64,000 nt of DNA, taken from positions 50,685,006 through 50,749,005 of the forward strand of contig JAFFJZ010000003.1 in assembly GCA_018340375.1 (NCBI GenBank), written 5' to 3'. Position numbers and translations under genes: made by a program. The notes beneath the pieces were generated by a model. It was not told the DNA's origin and searched no databases. It saw only the letters and a list, made by a program, of their open reading frames with translations. The stretch comes from Gonatopus flavifemur. Taxonomy: Eukaryota; Arthropoda; Insecta; Hymenoptera; Dryinidae. Of this stretch, positions 21,659 through 33,552 are shown in pieces; within the stretch, counting starts at the first letter, position 1, and the number at the start of each line of letters is the position of its first letter.

Positions 21659-24600
21659 GAATTGTTTCTGCATTTCATTATTATTCTTCAAATTTCCCTC
21701 GAATGATACAAATTCTTCAGCGATTCTCAAAGGGAAATCTGGCAATAAACGATGTTCTTCATTGTTGAACGCTTGGTTATTATGCTGGTGCAGATTCAAT
21801 AGTTGATTCAACTTTACATGCACCGGTTTCAAGCATTTTTTAAACATAGTTTCGAATCGAAATAGTGGCCCTTCTGAAAACATCACTTTATCAATAATTT
21901 TGACAAAAACATGTTGAGAATAACTACATAAATTCAAATTCTTGAACAAATTAAACCGCACAACAGTTTGGGAAGAGTTCAAGTACATCTATTAGACGTT
22001 CCTGGAGGTTTGTGTTTCTTTGGGCGGAGATGGTTTTGGATTGATTTGGATAGAATTACAATCCGTTCCTACAGTTTTCAATATGGAATTTGATCAAATG
22101 GGTTGAAGTTCAATCCAATTAAACCCAGTCCTATGTAAGTTTCCACCAAGGGATGAAACCATTTTGGATAACAAAAAACGTTAATATACTCGTACTCAAT
22201 GAAGATGCATACCACGTGAAATTAATCGAAACAGTCACATTTGGAATTTTTAAATGTTCGTAAGATATCCTAAACACGTTCTTTGCATTTTTAGCCTGTT
22301 GTGTTGCTTGAGAAGCAGATAGAGATGAATGTAATTAAATGTTTGTGTTTCTGTTAAATCATTCCAATGCTATTACTAGTGGGACGATCAAAATGTACTT
22401 CTTTCGTACGTGATCCACCGTGATTATAATACTATTATACCTTCGGTAAATCACAAACGACAAAAGTACCATCAATATAGAATACTATACGAATGAATCC
22501 ATTTTCGATAACAAAAATGATGCATCCTATATGCATATACAAATATATATGTAGTATATAATACAGTTGTATATAAAACGTTTTTCAAGTCTCCAGTAAT
22601 GTTTTTGAGCGCTGCAATACATTAATGAAATTAGGAATATGGAAACAAATTTACCATTCAAATGCAATTGTTCCTGGTCAAAATCACCGGCAGTAGAATG
22701 TATTTTCCTCATTTGACTTTGCTGATCAATTCTATTTCATGTGTTCTCTGTGAAAATATGCAATAATAATTCTCAATTTCATCATTTATGGATTGAATCA
22801 AGTAATAGCAGCTAACATGTATATTGAAATAAATTAAAGATGTCAATATAACAACATCAAAATCAATAAAGAATAATTTTTTTATCAACATTTCGAACAT
22901 GTTCGTTTGAGCGAACATTTCTTCCTGTGTGACGTACCCAGACAATACAATGTGTCTTTGGGACGGTTTTCTGCATGTTCAATCCTGTGGAAAAAGACAG
23001 ATTCGGAAAATGGGAACAAAAACCGAATCAAAACGAATGAAAACGGATTGGATCATATGAAATTTTTGTGCTACTTTGTACGACATTTTTAGTAGGGTAA
23101 GAACGTCCTAGACATATATTATGCTGTTGGGATACGTATTTTCGAGTTTTCATTTTCTTCTTGGAAATTTTTTTTTCATATTGCATTCCAGCAACAAATT
23201 TACATCATTCATAAATATGCTCGTGATTTAAAATCACTTTTATCATAATACTTTCAAACGAAAAAAATATATTATATGTTGTACGTATTTCGATCAATTG
23301 GAAAGACAAAAACTGAATATACCTGTCTGAACAGCATCAAATATTATAAACATATATGGAATACAAGATTCTCAGAATATCTAGTCAAGATGGATATTTG
23401 TCTGTTGTATGAGTACTTTAATGTACAACGTTTACCTTTCTGAAGTTTTATATATTATTTCTTTGATTTTTTCAATGGTATAATATCCCAAGCAGCAACA
23501 GAATCTCAAAGTATATACGAAGTAAAAACGTTCGTAGAATGTACGGATGAGATACGAAGAACATATAATGAATGTTCATAGAATGTTCGAATGAGACTGT
23601 TTTAAATATACTTAGAACGTACGCAGTACATTCGAAATCTACGATATACATTCAATCGACGTTCAATCAACGTCCTGTCGTATATTCGGTGACATACGTT
23701 CGATAAATATGCATAGCACCTATAAAACGGTCTCATTCGAATGTGCATAGAACATATTTCGAATATTCGAAGAACGTTCATAGTATATTCTGGTGCTGCT
23801 TGGGATTTGATGATGGACCATAATTGTTGGATTTCATTAATTCAACCATAATACTCCTCACTGGCCAGTCTTTCTCTTAGCATGTGTTGGGAAATGAATA
23901 TACACTGAGAGAAAAAATTTCTGGGAACAATAAAATATTTAGTTGAATAGTCGCCATAAAATACTTGATTGATTTAAATAACCTTTCATTGACCCAATTG
24001 AATATTTATTCAATCAAACAAATATTCAATATGCTATAAAATATCTTATCAATGAAAACACATATTTAATTGATTCAATAAAACTTTATTCGAATCAATG
24101 AGGTATTTTATGGCGACTATTCAACTAAATATTTTATTGTTCTCGAAAATTTTTTCTCTCAGTGTACATATACCTGCATAAATACCTTCCATGTTATGTT
24201 CCTCTTGCGCAACGTAATTACGTGAGGCAGAGGATTCAACTTTTTCGAATGTCACTGCATCTAGTACTAATAAAGAGGTTGCGTTTTCTTCAGATTTAGA
24301 TTCCTGATTATCTGTGAAAGTATAAAACATAATTTGATATTATATCTGTTATTTTAGTACTTTATTTCATATTATATCAACTATAACTGTGACACGTTTG
24401 AATAACCAGAACTCAAGCAGCAACAGAAGTTCAAAGTATATACAAAATAGAAACGTTCGTAGAATGTACGACTGAGATACGAAGAACATATAATGAACGT
24501 TCATAGAATATTCGAATGAGGCTGTTTTAAATATACTTAGAACGTACGTAGTACATTCGAAATGTACGATATTCATTCAATCGACGTTCGATTGACGTAA

Positions 24601-27600
24601 CATCGTATATTCGATTACATACGTTCGATGAATATGCATAGTATCTATGAAACGGACTCATTGGAATGTGCATGGAATATATTTCGAATATTCGAAGAAC
24701 GTTCATAGTATATTCTGGTGCTACTTGGGAATATTCATGTAATATTATTAGGTGTACAAATAAGTTTCCGCGGTTTGTCAAAAGATGGCCCCACCAGAAG
24801 GTTATGGAGAAATTGTCAGATGTAAAACGTAATATCCCAAGTTTAGTCATCTGGCAACACCATAACCTTAAAGTACTAGTGATTCCGTATCAGCATCACG
24901 TAATTTTTTTCGTGCAAAAATGTCAAGTTTTATTCCGAATAAGCATCATTTGCGGGAACTTTTGATTTACTTCTTTAATGTGAAAAAATCTGCAGCTGAG
25001 GCGCATCGATTGCTTCTAGAAGCATATGGTGAAGCTGCTTTAAGTGAGAGAAGTTGTCAGGAATGGTTTCAAAAGTTCAAGAACGGTGAGTTTGACGTTA
25101 AAGACAAAGAACGCAGTGGAAGGCCGAAAGTGTACGAAGACATGGAATTAGAAGTACTATTGGAGGAAGATTCGTCCCAAACGCAAAAAGAACTTGCACT
25201 TACTCTACAAGTGACTCAACAAGCAATTTCACATCGTTTAAAATCGTTAGGAATGATTCAAAAACAAGGAAATTGGGTTCCATATGAACTAAAGCCGAGA
25301 GACGTTGAACGCCGATTATGCATGAGTGAAATGCTGCTTGCCAGGAATAAAAAAAAGAGTTTTTTGCATCGTATAGTCACTGGTGACGAAAAATGGATTC
25401 ACTACGATAATCCGAAGAAGAGAAAGTCATGGGTTAAGCCCGGCGAACCATCAACATCGACAGCTAAGCCGAATATTCATGGAAAAGAACTCATGCTGTG
25501 TATTTGGTGGGATCAGCTTGGTGTCGTGTATTATGAATTGCTGAAACCAAGCGAAACCATTACTGGAGCTCTCTACCGAACACAATTGATGAGATTGAGT
25601 CGGGCACTTAAGAAAAACGCGCCCATTACTACTCCAGACACGACAAAATTATTCTTTTACACGATAATGCTCGTCCACATGTTGCGGCGCCGGTAAAAAC
25701 ATACTTGGAAACACTCAACTGGGAAGTTTTACCCCACCCGCCGTATTCACCAGACTTAGCCCCTTCTGATTATCACCTGTTCCGGTCGATGGCACATGGT
25801 CTGTCTGAGCAGCGCTTCACATCATATGAAGACACCAAAAATTGGGTAGATTTGTGGATAGCGTCAAAAGATGAAGAGTTTTTTCGACGGGGTATCCGAA
25901 TGTTGCCAGAAAGATGGGGAAAAGTAGTGGCAAATGATGGAAAATACTTTGAATGAAACGTAATGTACTTTTCCTTTACAATAAATTCCTAATTTTTAAT
26001 AAAAAACCGCGGAAACTTATTTGTACACCTAATATAAGCCTAAACAAATTAATATTATAGGAATATTCCTCATTATTCTGTTTGTTATAAAATTGTTCCT
26101 TTCATTAAATTTGAGTTGAATCAGACATGAAAGTATACTATCCTCAATTCTGCGTCAAACTGTTTAAAACAAGTAACTTGATGAAAAAATAATATTACAA
26201 TATTCATGACAATCGACATATAATGTTCTATCAATTTCTGGTATAATTTGATACAAATAGAATAAAATAGGAAATTCAGAGAAAAACAATTAACAATTGT
26301 ACATAATGAATATTTCATTAACCCTTCCTGATAATCAGATTACGCTTTGAAAATACCGATTGGGTGGATTTTAACCCTCACCGTACGCACTGGGTTACGG
26401 TAACCTATAAAAGTTTGCCAAAATTGCGGCTTTCTTTAATAGGGCAAGAAAAACGGTTGGACGGGGGTGGGAAGAGGAGTTTAAGGTACCGACTACTTGA
26501 GGCCCAATCATTGTCATTGATTGTTGCTTGTTTACTGAATTGTGCGCACTCAAAATCTACCCTCGAAAAAGTGCGTACGTTAAGGGTTAATTATGTGATT
26601 CAGCTACTCAAATATTCCATCTAACAATTGTATCAAAAGTTACATCAATCTGGCGTTGGCTCGCCACTCTTAGTTCCAGCTTTATAAATACCAACTGCTT
26701 CAAGAGTCATTCATAAAAAACATTAGCGTTGACGTAGATTAAAGCCTGCAATAAAGGGTTACACATTCATATAATGTAATATAACATAGTGGAACGGGAG
26801 AAAGGGGAGATGAGATATGTTGAATTTTAGTGAACATATTTTCTGGAGAAGATGTTTAATAATAATAGATGTTAACAAACTGAAACCACTTACTATTATC
26901 ATTGAGGAACGAAGTTTGATCGTTTTCCAGGATCAATTGTAATGTTTCATTCTCTGTTTCTTTGTTACTATTATGCTCCAATATGTTTTCATCAGTCATG
27001 GTTTCAGGAGGCGGAGAATATCGTGATGCTGGAGGTAATCGCGACGAACATGTTTGTTTTCGCAACTCTGAATATGTATAAAAAATAACTTTTATTACTA
27101 TTTCTAGAAAAGTTAGTCACAAGTCAACGATCTATATGGAGAATCGTAAGAAGTCCGGTAATAGATCTAACGGAAATATCTTTGAATACGTTGTTATTAA
27201 TGAATTTAAAATATTTTTTTGCGACTGTATGCCATATCATTAATGTTACTTCTATATCCCACATAGCAATTTATGTCTTAAAGATATCTCAAGACAAGTT
27301 TGATATGTCTTATGCAACACCAAAAGATATCTTTTAGATGTCTTAAACAGTTCTTACTTCTAAAAGATGTTCAAAAGATATCTTTTAGAAGATCTTAAAA
27401 TTGTCTTTCAGGAAGGTACCTTTTAGACGTCTTTTAGAGATCTTTTAGAAGTAAGAACTGTTTAAGACATCTAAAAGATATCTTTCGGTGTTGCATAAGA
27501 CATCTCAAACTTGTCTTGAGATATCTTCAAGATTATAAATTGCTATGTGTGATCTTGATAAGTTGAGAATTCTCAAATAACAGCAACGTGTTATATAAAG

Positions 27601-28301
27601 ATATGTTTATTAGAAATGTTATCGGACTTCTTACAACGACTATACAGTGTGTATTACCAACGAAAATATACAACGAAAATCCCTCGCTTTTCAAGACATT
27701 TTTCAATTGGTATGGTGAGAATTTCTATACTTAAGTTTTGCTAAATTGTAAAGCAATCTCAAATTAGGTAAACTAGATGACAAATTTTTGATAGAGTTGT
27801 TTGTAAACTCGGTGAAAGTAAATCTTCTGTGTGAGATTTCTTAAAAATACTCCAATATTTTCAAAATATCGCTCTGTACAGTAATTCTGCATGAATTAAA
27901 AAGTTGTTGCACGAAGCGATATTTTGATTTCATATTGAAGCATGTTTGGATAGTTTTGAGTACACAATTTGACTTGTACCACAGCGCTGATATTTCCTCA
28001 ATGTAGAATCATCATAATTGAGTATTCGAAAAAAAATCCTACGTACTTGCATTTTCATCATCGGTTGAACTTTCGCAGAGTCTTTTAGGTGGTCTATGCT
28101 GTCTTGGCTTAAGTGAATTGATTTCATTGTAAATTTCTTGGTTTATCGTATCTGTGTCTTCATCACTATCCTTATCGAGATATATTTTTTCAGCTTCGAT
28201 CGCAGCTTCAAAGGACACTGAAAATATTCAAAGTATAAGAAAGATACTTAATATTATATTAATATTGGTATTATGGTATTGGTGGGGTAATCATAATATA
28301 T

Positions 28302-28338
<37 letters not shown>

Positions 28339-28599
28339 CACAGATATATGACCATTATAGCAATATCAATACCATATCATTAGCAATTTTTTTTTTGTTC
28401 AATCAAACTCACAGAATGGTCCCAGAATTTTTTTACAACATTTTTCCACCCATTCAGATGTGGGGAACAAACGATGCATTTGCCTCTTCCCAAATTTTGT
28501 AGACGCAGGAGGCCATAAATACTTCTTTCCATCAACGCTGACCCATGTCGCAGGGGCCATGAAGCAAGATTCTTCATCAAGTAATACATAATACTTCAT
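21659..28599 (-). CDS. Multi-exon gene with DUF4806-type domain
   Basis: Four exons join with constant phase 1: 28599-28413, 28217-28047, 27067-26894 and 24311-24174, each bounded by good GT/AG signals. A fifth clear exon, 21873-21659, starts in phase 1 after TTTTCAG and ends at a GTAAGT donor. A possible exon near 22719-22656 has an open frame but no phase-matching acceptor. Exon 1 starts [16 protein letters not shown] with YLWPP, a pattern typical of DUF4806 protein N-termini. Exons 2-4 are polar linker. The last exon has [20 protein letters not shown], the start of the DUF4806 core. The following core exon was not found, so the gene may be truncated or its last exon lost. DUF4806 proteins are abundant in arthropods and often lie near mobile elements; function unknown. 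Introns hold MITEs and a mariner. Confidence 0.65.
23487..23804. mobile_element. CCCAAGCAGCA-type MITE, copy 1
   Basis: The ends are CCCAAGCAGCAACAGAAT and the reverse complement of ATTCTGGTGCTGCTTGGG. The interior is rich in GAACGTTC / ACGTTC motifs and largely fits copy 2 at 24411-24729. It lies in an intron of the DUF4806-type gene. Confidence 0.85.
23903..24164. mobile_element. TA MITE near an exon donor
   Basis: CACTGAGAGAAAAAATTTCT and its reverse complement form long arms (about 60 bp nearly matching), with TA on both sides. The right end lies 8 bp from the GT donor (24173) of the 24311-24174 exon, so the insertion left the splice site standing. Confidence 0.88.
24411..24729. mobile_element. 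CCCAAGCAGCA-type MITE, copy 2
   Basis: It is collinear with 23487-23804 over the whole length in the same orientation, with mutated termini (ACTCAAGCAG and CTACTTGGGA). It ends just outside the mariner at 24751. Confidence 0.82.
24751..26029 (+). mobile_element. Second mariner lineage, full length
   Basis: The ends GGTGTACAAATAAGTTTCCG and its reverse complement are flanked by TA; length 1,279 bp. The terminal repeat and transposase differ clearly from the 2.1 kb and 39.2 kb mariners. It lies in intron 3 of the DUF4806-type gene, in opposite orientation. Confidence 0.95.
24920..25956 (+). pseudogene. Mariner transposase (cecropia/mellifera-like), one frameshift
   Basis: This is a DD34D transposase of about 345 residues. 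It has the N-terminal HTH ([20 protein letters not shown]), the RSGRPK linker, WVPYEL, a first Asp in [12 protein letters not shown], a second in [11 protein letters not shown], and a third in [14 protein letters not shown]. It ends at a TGA after DGKYFE. The DEKW-HYDN form and overall motifs fit the cecropia/mellifera side of the family. One A appears lost from the run at 25613-25617. This moves the frame after LSRALKK so that LLHDNARPH is read in the next frame. This single lesion inactivates an otherwise complete copy. Confidence 0.93.
26030..26893. other. Intronic AT-rich stretch
   Basis: This is the rest of intron 3 of the DUF4806-type gene. I see no further conserved gene or clear inverted repeat here. 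Confidence 0.45.
27260..27549. mobile_element. CACATAGCAA-type fold-back MITE
   Basis: The left arm (CACATAGCAATTTATGTC) and right arm fold back almost completely. The interior alternates AAAGATATCTTTTAGA blocks. It is preceded by CC, so the end reads CCCACATAGCA, similar to the CCCAAGCAGCA and CCCAGATAGCA repeats elsewhere in the window. Confidence 0.85.
28308..28335. repeat. (TA)n microsatellite
   Basis: An uninterrupted run of alternating TA lies just upstream of exon 2 of the DUF4806-type gene. Confidence 0.9.
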
Positions 28600-30108
28600 C
28601 TGTGAACATAATGAGCATACAAATTGTAAAGATATTCATGAGCATAAACGTTTGAATATGAAATGTTATCGATACACAAACTGTGAGATAATCTCTAATC
28701 GTAGGGAAGAATAAGTGTTTTATGGTCTCATTAAAACCTCCAATTGAGTAATAAGTGGATACATGTTTCATAATAAAACAAAAGTTTAATATTATATGCT
28801 TGTTGAATGATTCGCTAATAATATGCATATATTAATCTACTTGGGATACATTATTGGAAATATGTGCCCTTCTTACAAATATGGTCAACCTGTTATTTTA
28901 AAACTGTTTTGGAATTCTTTAGGACTTTAGAGAATATGCAAATTGAGTTGCTAAAGTTGTTTGTAGTTAATCTTGTAACACTGCTCCATATTACAAACAG
29001 GAATGCCTAAGCTTTGTATCTTACAACTTGAATTATGGAAGACGGACAATATGATATTCACACATGCCCACGTGGAAAAGAATCACTTTATTAATGATAA
29101 TTTCCATGTGTTGAACGATTGATCGAAAATAGAAGAAAGTATTGATAATTCCTCCCACAGTCCATGGATGCTTCCGACATTTATCCAAATTTTGTAAACC
29201 CAATGAAAAGGACAAAGACAAAAGTATTGAAATTTGCAAAATTTATGTAATATGGGTAAATATCGAAAACACCCCATTGTGTGTTTCATTTATTTACTGT
29301 TCTTGAAGATTACAAATTTAGTTCATAATTACCTTGAAACCGCCCTTGAAATAATCCGGCACAAAACAGTAGCACTGAATGAAGAAACAGTTCTTCCTGG
29401 TAATGGTCTGTCCACACAACTTAAGGTCTGTTTACAGAAATCCCGTAAACGTGAACGTAAGGAACGGAATCTTGTATACGGTTTCGGCACATCCGTTCTT
29501 ACGTCTACGTCGGTTATGTAGGTTGTGTGTCTAGACCTTAAGCCGAATTCGCAGCTTATGCCCTCTGGCTTGACCGATAGTGTTTCATTACCTATTTCAA
29601 AGTTCTCGGAAGTTCGGTTGTCGGTTTGTTAGCAATTTTATGAAAAAAAATATATTAATGTGTATTAGTGTTCATATAAGTACCAGGAAAAATATCGTTT
29701 TGTACTCCGAATCCTTCCAAGTGTAACAACTACAAGCTTATATTATCAAAGAAATTTGTAATAGTATTGTTGTTTTCACTTGAAAATACAGGTAAGAAAT
29801 CATATATTCTGTTTTTCCACTAACAATACGTAAATTTGCCAATACGTAAGCCTGCCAGAAGCGCTACCTCGATTTTCTTGGCTGGGTAGTCGAAAACAAT
29901 TAAACACAGCCTACAATTCAACAATCTCATCATAAATATTTTTAATTCATTATGGCAATTTTAGGCAATGATATTTAGATGACAAGAAGAAATCATTAAC
30001 ATTAGAAGCCATCAAACATCAGCCTGAGCTGGTGAAATCCTGCTTCAAGGGTTCATGCGAAATATGCAATCAATGACCATTTCAAAAAATATCAAATTAT
30101 ATTATATA
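28600..30108. other. Region upstream of the DUF4806-type gene, with a TTAA-flanked palindrome
   Basis: No gene is visible. At 29421-29541 TTAAGGTCTG is mirrored by the reverse complement of AGACCTTAA, with CGTAAACGTGAACG-type motifs between. This resembles the palindrome at 20851-20908. The TTAA ends suggest a piggyBac-type footprint. The stretch may contain a promoter for the minus-strand gene, but nothing specific is recognised. Confidence 0.5.
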
Positions 30109-32504
30109 TGAGGGGTGTCGCGGCAAAACCAACAATCTCCACTTTTACAAATTTTTCAGTATTAACAAAAAACTATTGCATATTGTTAACGATTCTTAAC
30201 CCATCTAGTAAGTGCATGATAATTGAGAGTATAACCCCATGAAGTGTTTCACATAGTTTTATAATCGCATGTTGAATAATAATAAAGTTATAGCTATTAT
30301 TAAAATGGAGATTGTTGGTTTTGCACTGAACGCGTGGAGATTGTTGGGTTTGCAGTGAACGAGTGAATATTGAAAATTTTCCTGTGAACTATACAGATGG
30401 AAAATTTGTCCCCAATGAGTGGGATTGTTGGATAAACCAATCCTTGAACTTTGAAGTAGATAATCAACACAGAAAAAAGAATGGTATCATCAAGAATGAA
30501 ATAAATTCAAAAGCAAATTTATTCAAATCAACATAAATCATTCTTTGTTATGACAATCAATGTTAATGCTCTTGAGCATAATTGAAGAACAATTCAGAAA
30601 AATTACTCAAACATAATTGAAAAATTCAAAACACATCATTATTATCCTATATTAAACAATTAAGTCTAGTACTTCATCACACGGTTCACAAAGCTCATCT
30701 GTCTCGTTATCTATGCCAGCTTCTTGTGTTCTGTCTCGATTAAAAAATGATTTATAATATGCCAGATCTTCATTGAGTTCCCACTGATCACCAGAATGTT
30801 TTTTTAATAGAATCTCGACATCGCCTGCTTTTTCTCTTTTGACCTCGTTTGAATATTTTTGCAGGGTACGTGGATATATATCTTGGAAGTTACGATTCTT
30901 CTTGGTGATCAGCTTGTAACTGCCCGTACTATGTTTATATACTAGTTCACCTCTTATTGAGACATTTTTTGTACCGTTTCTTTCTAAAAAAAATCTCTTA
31001 CATTGACTTATTGTGAAGTGAAGATTCGATGTGCTTTTTAGAATTTTTTTAGCTGTTTCTTTCCAATCTAAAATCTCTACGTCTGTTCCCATTTTGCAAA
31101 CAGTGCCGTGCTGCGATGTTATATCAATATATTGATCAGGATTCAAAATGTTCTCAGTTTTCTTTATTTGCTTTTCTATGTTGCCAAATACACGGTCAGG
31201 TGGAAGAAAGGAGTGACCTGTAACTGGGAATACCAGTTCTATTTCCTCAATGTTGTCAGGAGCACATTTTGTCAACCATAACGAACATGCTGTGAGAACA
31301 GTCGTGTTTTCATTTTGGCCAGCACATCCATCAGCCACCAACCTGATTACTGATTTTCCTTCAAGGTTGGTATTGTTGAGTCTATGAAAAATGGCCGAAG
31401 CGATCATGTTGGATCCCTTACTAAATTCATCCTCGGTCCAAGTGTAACAAAAAGTATTACCGGTTAGAGGATCTTTTGAACAACCCATTGTGATTGTCAA
31501 ATTATAAAGATACAACTGACGACTATAGTAGCATGACTAATCAGCGATTTTCGGCATTGGGAGATTTTTTTGGCAATCAAAGCAGAATGTTACCATGCCA
31601 TCAACCTTTTCTTGCACCAAGTTATCAAAAGCTTTTGCTCTAAGTTTGTGAATTTGTTTACTAGCTTGCAAATTTGTTTTCTCTTCTTCATTTTTCTCAG
31701 CTGCTATTTTTAAATTCAGTTGAATACACAGGGAACAAGCGTCTGTAATAGGATGTCCGAATCCCAAATTGAAGTTTCTGCTGAAGATTTGAAAGAAATA
31801 TGTACGTCGAACTTTTAGTTCTGCTGGACATTGATTATTATACATTTTATGTAGTTTATTTATGCTGAGATCTGAACTCAAGTACTGTCTAGCAGAAGAA
31901 GAGCCTCTGCAATAATGGGAACCACTGCATTTAAATCGTTGAATGAAATTCATAATAGCACGTTTTTTTTCCTCATATTTTTTAGATTTGTAATCACCAT
32001 CACGGTTTTCTTTTGGAGAAGATCCAGTTTCCCAAAAGTTTCTAACAACGTTATCCACTCTGTCTCGTTTGATACATAAAGCAGCTTGAAAAGTACTGGC
32101 GCAGACTGGAATAAATTTTCTATCAACAGTTCGGACAAAATATTTTTTTTGAAATTGCTTTTCTTGATTGGTATTCGTTTTGGACCTACGTCGCTTCACA
32201 GGAACTGCAGTACAATATTTGAGAATGATCATATCTTGTTTAATTTGATCTGATGTTTCATAAAATTGACGGTGAAATAATTGGATATCTTCCATGGTGA
32301 TTTGTTGACATTTAAAGGAGCCGGATAAATGGGAGCAGGTTGGATAGGTAGGAAGACTGGAAACCTTGTACCTTCAGGAATCAAGAGAAAATGAATTCTT
32401 GTAATGTTTACCTTTACAGTAACATAAGCTGTCAAATTTACAGTAACATAACCTGTCAAATTTACACGAAATTAATTCTGATGAATTATCACAGGCCTGC
32501 GAGG

Positions 32505-33165
32505 TTTTTCCCCCTTGGAACTGGTGACCATTTTCCGAAGTAATTTGCTGCGTAGAATCCGAATCCGGAGCCAGAATTGGGCTATCACGTCAGGATTTTG
32601 AGATATCTGAGGGTAAATACGCGAAAAATGCGGTTTTTCGCTACTTTTGAGGTTATGTACAGGACGCATAAAATTTTTCTGATCTTTTCTCTCAACTTCA
32701 TCAATTTGCACTACTCTTCCCGTTTAAAATGAGCTATTGAACGTTCATGTACGATTTTTTCTCGCAAAGTTACGACCATTCTAAGTTGTGTAATATGTCC
32801 CAACAACAGAATGAGTATTCGCATTTATTACACTGATCGACAATGAAATTCTCCTTCAAATGAAATTCTCTTTTCTGAAGTAATTTTCTGCGTAGAATCC
32901 AAATCCGGAGTCAGGATTGGGCCATCGCGTAAGCATTTCAAGATATTTAAGATTAGGTCCACGAAAAATGGGTTTTTTGATTACTTTGGAATTCATGTAC
33001 TGAGTGCACAATTTTTTTTAGTCTTTTCTTCTAATTGCATCATCCAGTACTACTCTTACTCTTCAAGATAAGCTATTAATCGGTGACCTACAATTTCTCC
33101 TTGCAGAGTTACGAGTATTCCAAGTTGTGAAATATATCCCCAAGATTATAATATTTCTAGGATCT
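32505..33165. repeat. Direct duplication inside the left end of the nested element
   Basis: About 300 bp starting near 32518 (CCGAAGTAATTTGCTGCGTA) recurs near 32872 (CTGAAGTAATTTTCTGCGTA) in the same orientation, diverged by roughly a fifth. At the right end (about 35630-36190) the corresponding sequence is instead present as an inverted pair meeting near 35905. Confidence 0.75.
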
Positions 33166-33552
33166 CCTGAGGGTGCTGCCAGGATGTATGGGAATGAAAA
33201 TTCTAATTTTCTAATATGATATTCTTATTCAGCGACCCAAAACTTATATGTTCACATATTCAAGGAAAATTTCCTTCAAAAAATGGGTTCCCCAAAGGGT
33301 TGATAATTCACAGACCTGCGGAATATAAGTTTTTATTTTCCTTCGAACAATAATGGTTCCTTTCCAGGTATTCAGATTGTGGAACTAAAATATAACGCCA
33401 GTTTTTACAGCACATCAGGATTCATTTTTATGTGAGATATGAATATTTACAGTTTTTAAACAATTTGTATGAACGAAAAATATATACGTTTTATATAAAA
33501 TTCAGACATGGGGCTGCACTGGTTTCAAACAAGACCTAAGATACTAGATAAA

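Noticed and set aside
22656..22719. A certain extra exon of the DUF4806-type gene
   Set aside because: The donor is good and the frame open, but no acceptor gives the phase needed from the preceding exon, so it is only mentioned as possible.
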